A DNA stretch of 64,000 bases from Fibrobacterota bacterium. GTDB taxonomy: Bacteria; Fibrobacterota; Chitinivibrionia; Chitinivibrionales; Chitinispirillaceae. A program made the translations under genes and the position numbers. Below the pieces are notes generated by a model that worked only from the letters and a program-made list of their open reading frames with translations, ran no database searches and was not told where the DNA came from. This document shows positions 61,873-64,000 of the stretch, piece by piece. Location: contig JAEZKC010000088.1 of the NCBI GenBank assembly GCA_023436205.1, positions 9,266 to 73,265 on the forward strand. The letters are read 5' to 3'. How positions within the stretch are numbered: position 1 is the first letter of the stretch; the number at the start of each line of letters is the position of its first letter.

Positions 61873-62060
61873 CCGTATCAAGGGAGTCCCCGGAGCGCTT
61901 CTTCAGCGATTCTCTCCGGAGGCTCCCATTAGTTTATAGCTACTAATAGGATCACCTCCTTTCCACAGGGTACTAAGTCACCGGACCTCCCCCTGTCAGA
62001 CCGTCCGGCTTTTACAGCAAAAAAATCCGTGGCCACGGATCGCAAACTTTTTCATCCTTT
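61841..62060 (-). ncRNA. Candidate structured non-coding RNA with a 16S 3'-end complement
   Basis: No ORF with a start signal lies on the minus strand here, but folded elements follow one another 5' to 3' on that strand. First comes an H-type pseudoknot: helix 1 is CCGGAC (62008-62003) with GTCCGG (61986-61981), and helix 2 is ACAGGG (61996-61991) with CCCTGT (61970-61965). Next is AAAGGAGGTGATCC (61962-61949), an exact complement of the universal 3' end of 16S rRNA, in a segment with no predicted pairing. Then a small hairpin ATTAGT/ACTAAT (61947-61928), a long hairpin (61927-61882) with GGGAG, CCGGAG and CGCT stems, and a strong terminator (61872-61848). The 5' end and promoter are uncertain; a hairpin with U-run at 62019-62040 lies just upstream. 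Confidence 0.6.
62019..62040 (-). terminator. Palindromic hairpin with U-run, possible attenuator
   Basis: On the minus strand ATCCGT-GGCC-ACGGAT forms a 6-bp stem with a GGCC loop, followed by seven T. It sits upstream of the pseudoknot and could terminate early transcripts or form the 5' part of the RNA. Confidence 0.5.
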
Positions 62061-62116
62061 TTCTGTATCTGATCTTATATTACCACTATACACTTTCAAT
62101 TGAAAGGATTTAATCT

Positions 62117-62689
62117 ATGTTGAGAAAGTATTTCGTGCGAATGATGGTTTTTGTTGTGGCTTTTTTAAGTTTTTTGTGGGCTGCCGGTGATATGAGTCTG
62201 ACGCTGGATGATGGCAGGGAGGTAATTCTGCATGAGGACGAGACCTGGGGATTTGCCCAACTTACCATTACTGAAGGTGAGCAGGAGGATCTTTATATCA
62301 CCCTCAGTGATAACCGTATCCTCTGGCTAAAGCCGGATATGACATGGACTTTTACCAAATCTCAGCCTAAAAGTAATAAGCCAAGTGTATACCCCACTCT
62401 TGCAGTGGTGGGAGTGGCCACCAAACCCTCTCTGGATCTGGCGGTCAGTGCGGCAACGCTGGAAGCCTATAACAAAGCTTCTGCAAGTCTGCGCAAGTAT
62501 GCTCCCAAAAGCGCTAAAAACGCCGACCAGGTGATTGCTGCCTGCATTAAAAATGAAATCGGTGAAAACGGTGTGGAAATCGCCTATAACCCCGGCTGGA
62601 AAGCCGAAGCCAAGATTAATCTGACAAGTTTTCAGGTGAGAAAAATTGTGGAATGCATCGATACGCAATTCGACCCGCAATCCAAGTAA
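62117..62689 (+). CDS. Secreted protein with repeated DG-W motifs, DUF3157-like
   Basis: 190 residues, ATG at 62117 after AAAGGA. Residues 1-22 are a signal peptide (MVFVVAFLSFLWAAG). Two similar blocks follow: LTLDDGREVILHEDETWGF and ITLSDNRILWLKPDMTWTF, a pattern like DUF3157, in which short beta units end in a tryptophan. The C-terminal ~100 residues are helical with few cysteines (AACIKNEIG, IVECIDTQ). Function unknown. It is followed by a hairpin (62699-62721) before the kinase gene. Confidence 0.6.
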   Translation: MLRKYFVRMMVFVVAFLSFLWAAGDMSLTLDDGREVILHEDETWGFAQLTITEGEQEDLYITLSDNRILWLKPDMTWTFTKSQPKSNKPSVYPTLAVVGVATKPSLDLAVSAATLEAYNKASASLRKYAPKSAKNADQVIAACIKNEIGENGVEIAYNPGWKAEAKINLTSFQVRKIVECIDTQFDPQSK

Positions 62690-62698
62690 AAACTTGTA

Positions 62699-62721
62699 GC
62701 CCCGAAGAGTACCTTTGGGGC
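62699..62721 (+). terminator. GC-rich hairpin after the secreted-protein gene
   Basis: GCCCCGAA and TTTGGGGC form an 8-bp stem (one G-U) with a 7-base loop. No direct U-tract, so it may be an attenuator or stabilising hairpin rather than a complete terminator. Confidence 0.4.
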
Positions 62722-62778
62722 CCCCTCGATTTTGCAATTCTCTGTTCATAACATAACAGCAAAGGATGCATAAAGGCT

Positions 62779-63933
62779 ATGCAGCAGCGTCCAGATCCTG
62801 ACAATATTTACAAACATTCAGGTGATGAACTACAGGTACAGCAGCGGATCGCTTTCGCATCAGGTCTTCTTCAAGGTGACCTCACCATCCGCACCCTTCT
62901 GGAATCTCTTGCTGAGGGTGTAGTGGTCATAGATAAAGGTGGAACCATTCTTCTGGTGAATGCACGTGCTGAAGCGATGTTCGGGTACGAGAAATCCGAG
63001 ATGATCGGCAAACCACATGACATCGTTCTTCCTCTCAGGTTCCATGATATCCACAAGCAGCACATGTCCCGGTATTTCAACGAACCCAAAATCAGACCAA
63101 TGGGGATGGGGCTTGACCTGATTGCCTGTCGCAAAGATGCAAGTGAATTTCCGGTTGAGATTAGTCTCAGTTTTATGGAAACAGCAGACAACTTCTTTGT
63201 GATTGCTTTTGTTAGTGATATTACCCGGCGAAAGCAGGTGGAGCAGGAGTTAAAAGAACGGAATCAGGCACTCGATGCTTTTGCTCATACGCTTGCTCAC
63301 GATATTAAAAATTCCATTGCGGTAATGACCGGTTTCAGTCAGAATCTGGAGCAGTTCGCAAGTGAGCTAACTCCTGAAGAAATTGCTGAAAGTGCAAAAA
63401 TGGTGGCGAAAACCGGTGGTAAGATTCATCATGTAATTGATGAGTTGCTGCGGTTTTCCACTATAAGCAGAGAAGAGATCAAACTTATGCCGGTTAATAT
63501 GACTGAGGTGCTCTCTTCCGTTATGGAACGGCTGAAACCATCCATTCAGGAGCACAATGGTCAGGTCAAAATCCAGGACGAATTCCCCTTGTCGTTGGGG
63601 CATGCCGGCTGGATTGAGGAGATCTGGTATAACTACATCAGCAATGCTCTGAAATATGGCGGTGAACCTCCAGTTGTGGATGTGGGGGCAACTGAGGAAC
63701 CTGGGGGTAAAATCCGATTCTGGGTTAAGGATAATGGAAAAGGGCTGACTGAACTTCAAATGGTGGATATCTTTAATTCATACGAATCCCGCAAAGAAAA
63801 GTCTCAGAAGGGACACGGCCTGGGATTGTCGATTGTAAGGCGAATTGCTGAAAAGCTCAACGGCGAGGTAAGAGCGGAAAACAGTCCTGATGGAGGAGCT
63901 CTGTTTTCATTCACTTTGGCTGCGATGAAATGA
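62779..63933 (+). CDS. Cytoplasmic PAS-domain histidine kinase
   Basis: 384 residues. A PAS/PAC unit (~35-160, LAEGVVVIDKGGTILLVNA to FVSDITRRKQVEQE) precedes a HisKA with His in AHTLAHDIKNSIAVMTGFS and a HATPase with N box YNYISNALKYGG, G1 VKDNGKGL and G2 GHGLGLSIVRR. No membrane segment and no receiver follow before the window ends, so the cognate regulator is unknown. The kinase signatures are intact. Confidence 0.88.
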   Translation: MQQRPDPDNIYKHSGDELQVQQRIAFASGLLQGDLTIRTLLESLAEGVVVIDKGGTILLVNARAEAMFGYEKSEMIGKPHDIVLPLRFHDIHKQHMSRYFNEPKIRPMGMGLDLIACRKDASEFPVEISLSFMETADNFFVIAFVSDITRRKQVEQELKERNQALDAFAHTLAHDIKNSIAVMTGFSQNLEQFASELTPEEIAESAKMVAKTGGKIHHVIDELLRFSTISREEIKLMPVNMTEVLSSVMERLKPSIQEHNGQVKIQDEFPLSLGHAGWIEEIWYNYISNALKYGGEPPVVDVGATEEPGGKIRFWVKDNGKGLTELQMVDIFNSYESRKEKSQKGHGLGLSIVRRIAEKLNGEVRAENSPDGGALFSFTLAAMK

Positions 63934-64000
63934 TAAAGAAGAGCGGAACCGGGATGTGGCGGTTGGGGGCGGAGGTTTATATTTAGTAATTTTCGGAGTT

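Noticed and set aside
61949..61962. GGATCACCTCCTTT on the plus strand looks like the end of a 16S rRNA gene
   Set aside because: The upstream sequence has none of the conserved helix 44/45 bases of 16S rRNA; only the 14-nt terminus matches, and the surrounding folds and terminators point to the minus strand.
62000..62062. Minus-strand frame starting ATGAAAAAGTTTGCG (about 19 codons) as a leader peptide
   Set aside because: The AAGG in front overlaps the start codon too closely, and the frame runs through a hairpin with a U-run; coding is not supported.
1..64000. CRISPR array, tRNA or rRNA genes, prophage or insertion sequence
   Set aside because: No regularly spaced direct repeats, cloverleaf-like sequence, transposase or phage gene was recognised while reading; absence is by eye only.

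Overview
The window looks like a chromosomal segment of a Gram-negative (two-membrane) environmental bacterium. The best guess is Fibrobacterota or a close relative (Chitinivibrionia/Chitinispirillum-type). The clues are a TIGR02147-family protein (a family first described as a Fibrobacter paralogous family) paired with a secreted protein, several lipoproteins and barrel-like outer-membrane proteins, secreted proteins with tails resembling type IX secretion sorting domains, and a very high density of sensory kinases and chemotaxis genes. This placement is inference; no rRNA or tRNA gene is present to confirm it.

Layout. 1-12.4 kb: an antiporter fused to a PTS EIIA domain (cut by the window edge), the TIGR02147 gene and its secreted partner, the dnaG-rpoD pair, a membrane histidine kinase, and an operon of an HTH-EIIA protein with a second antiporter carrying CBS domains. 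12.5-18.8 kb: an envelope cluster with an HExxH lipoprotein, an Ig-like lipoprotein and a beta-rich surface protein, then two further secreted proteins. 19.1-27.6 kb: a complete potABCD-type polyamine ABC transporter, an aldose-epimerase-like protein, and an O-antigen-ligase-like protein with two glycosyltransferases. 27.6-32.5 kb: an M23 peptidase lipoprotein with a downstream protein resembling cyanobacterial fluorescence recovery protein, DUF502, a Ca2+/Na+ antiporter, a secreted protein and a 35-residue membrane peptide.

32.7-51.7 kb is a two-component and chemotaxis block: a PAS hybrid kinase, a degenerate kinase with an NtrC-type activator, then cheA-cheW-three receptors-cheD-cheR-receiver-cheD-receiver-cheX-cheB-receiver. 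A good sigma-54 promoter match sits directly in front of cheA, just after the NtrC-type gene, which suggests that the activator drives the chemotaxis operon. The second receptor gene has lost its C-terminal tail by frameshift. 51.6-64 kb: a zinc-ribbon/TPR protein, a MASE3 kinase with a phosphoesterase, a large secreted protein, an AbiE-type toxin-antitoxin pair with a promoter embedded in a palindrome, an HD-GYP protein, a second Ca2+/Na+ antiporter, a small secreted protein and a PAS kinase.

The most unusual element is not a protein. Between 61841 and about 62060, on the minus strand, lies what looks like a compact structured RNA with no ORF behind it: an H-type pseudoknot, an unpaired 14-nt perfect complement of the 16S rRNA 3' end, two hairpins and a strong intrinsic terminator.
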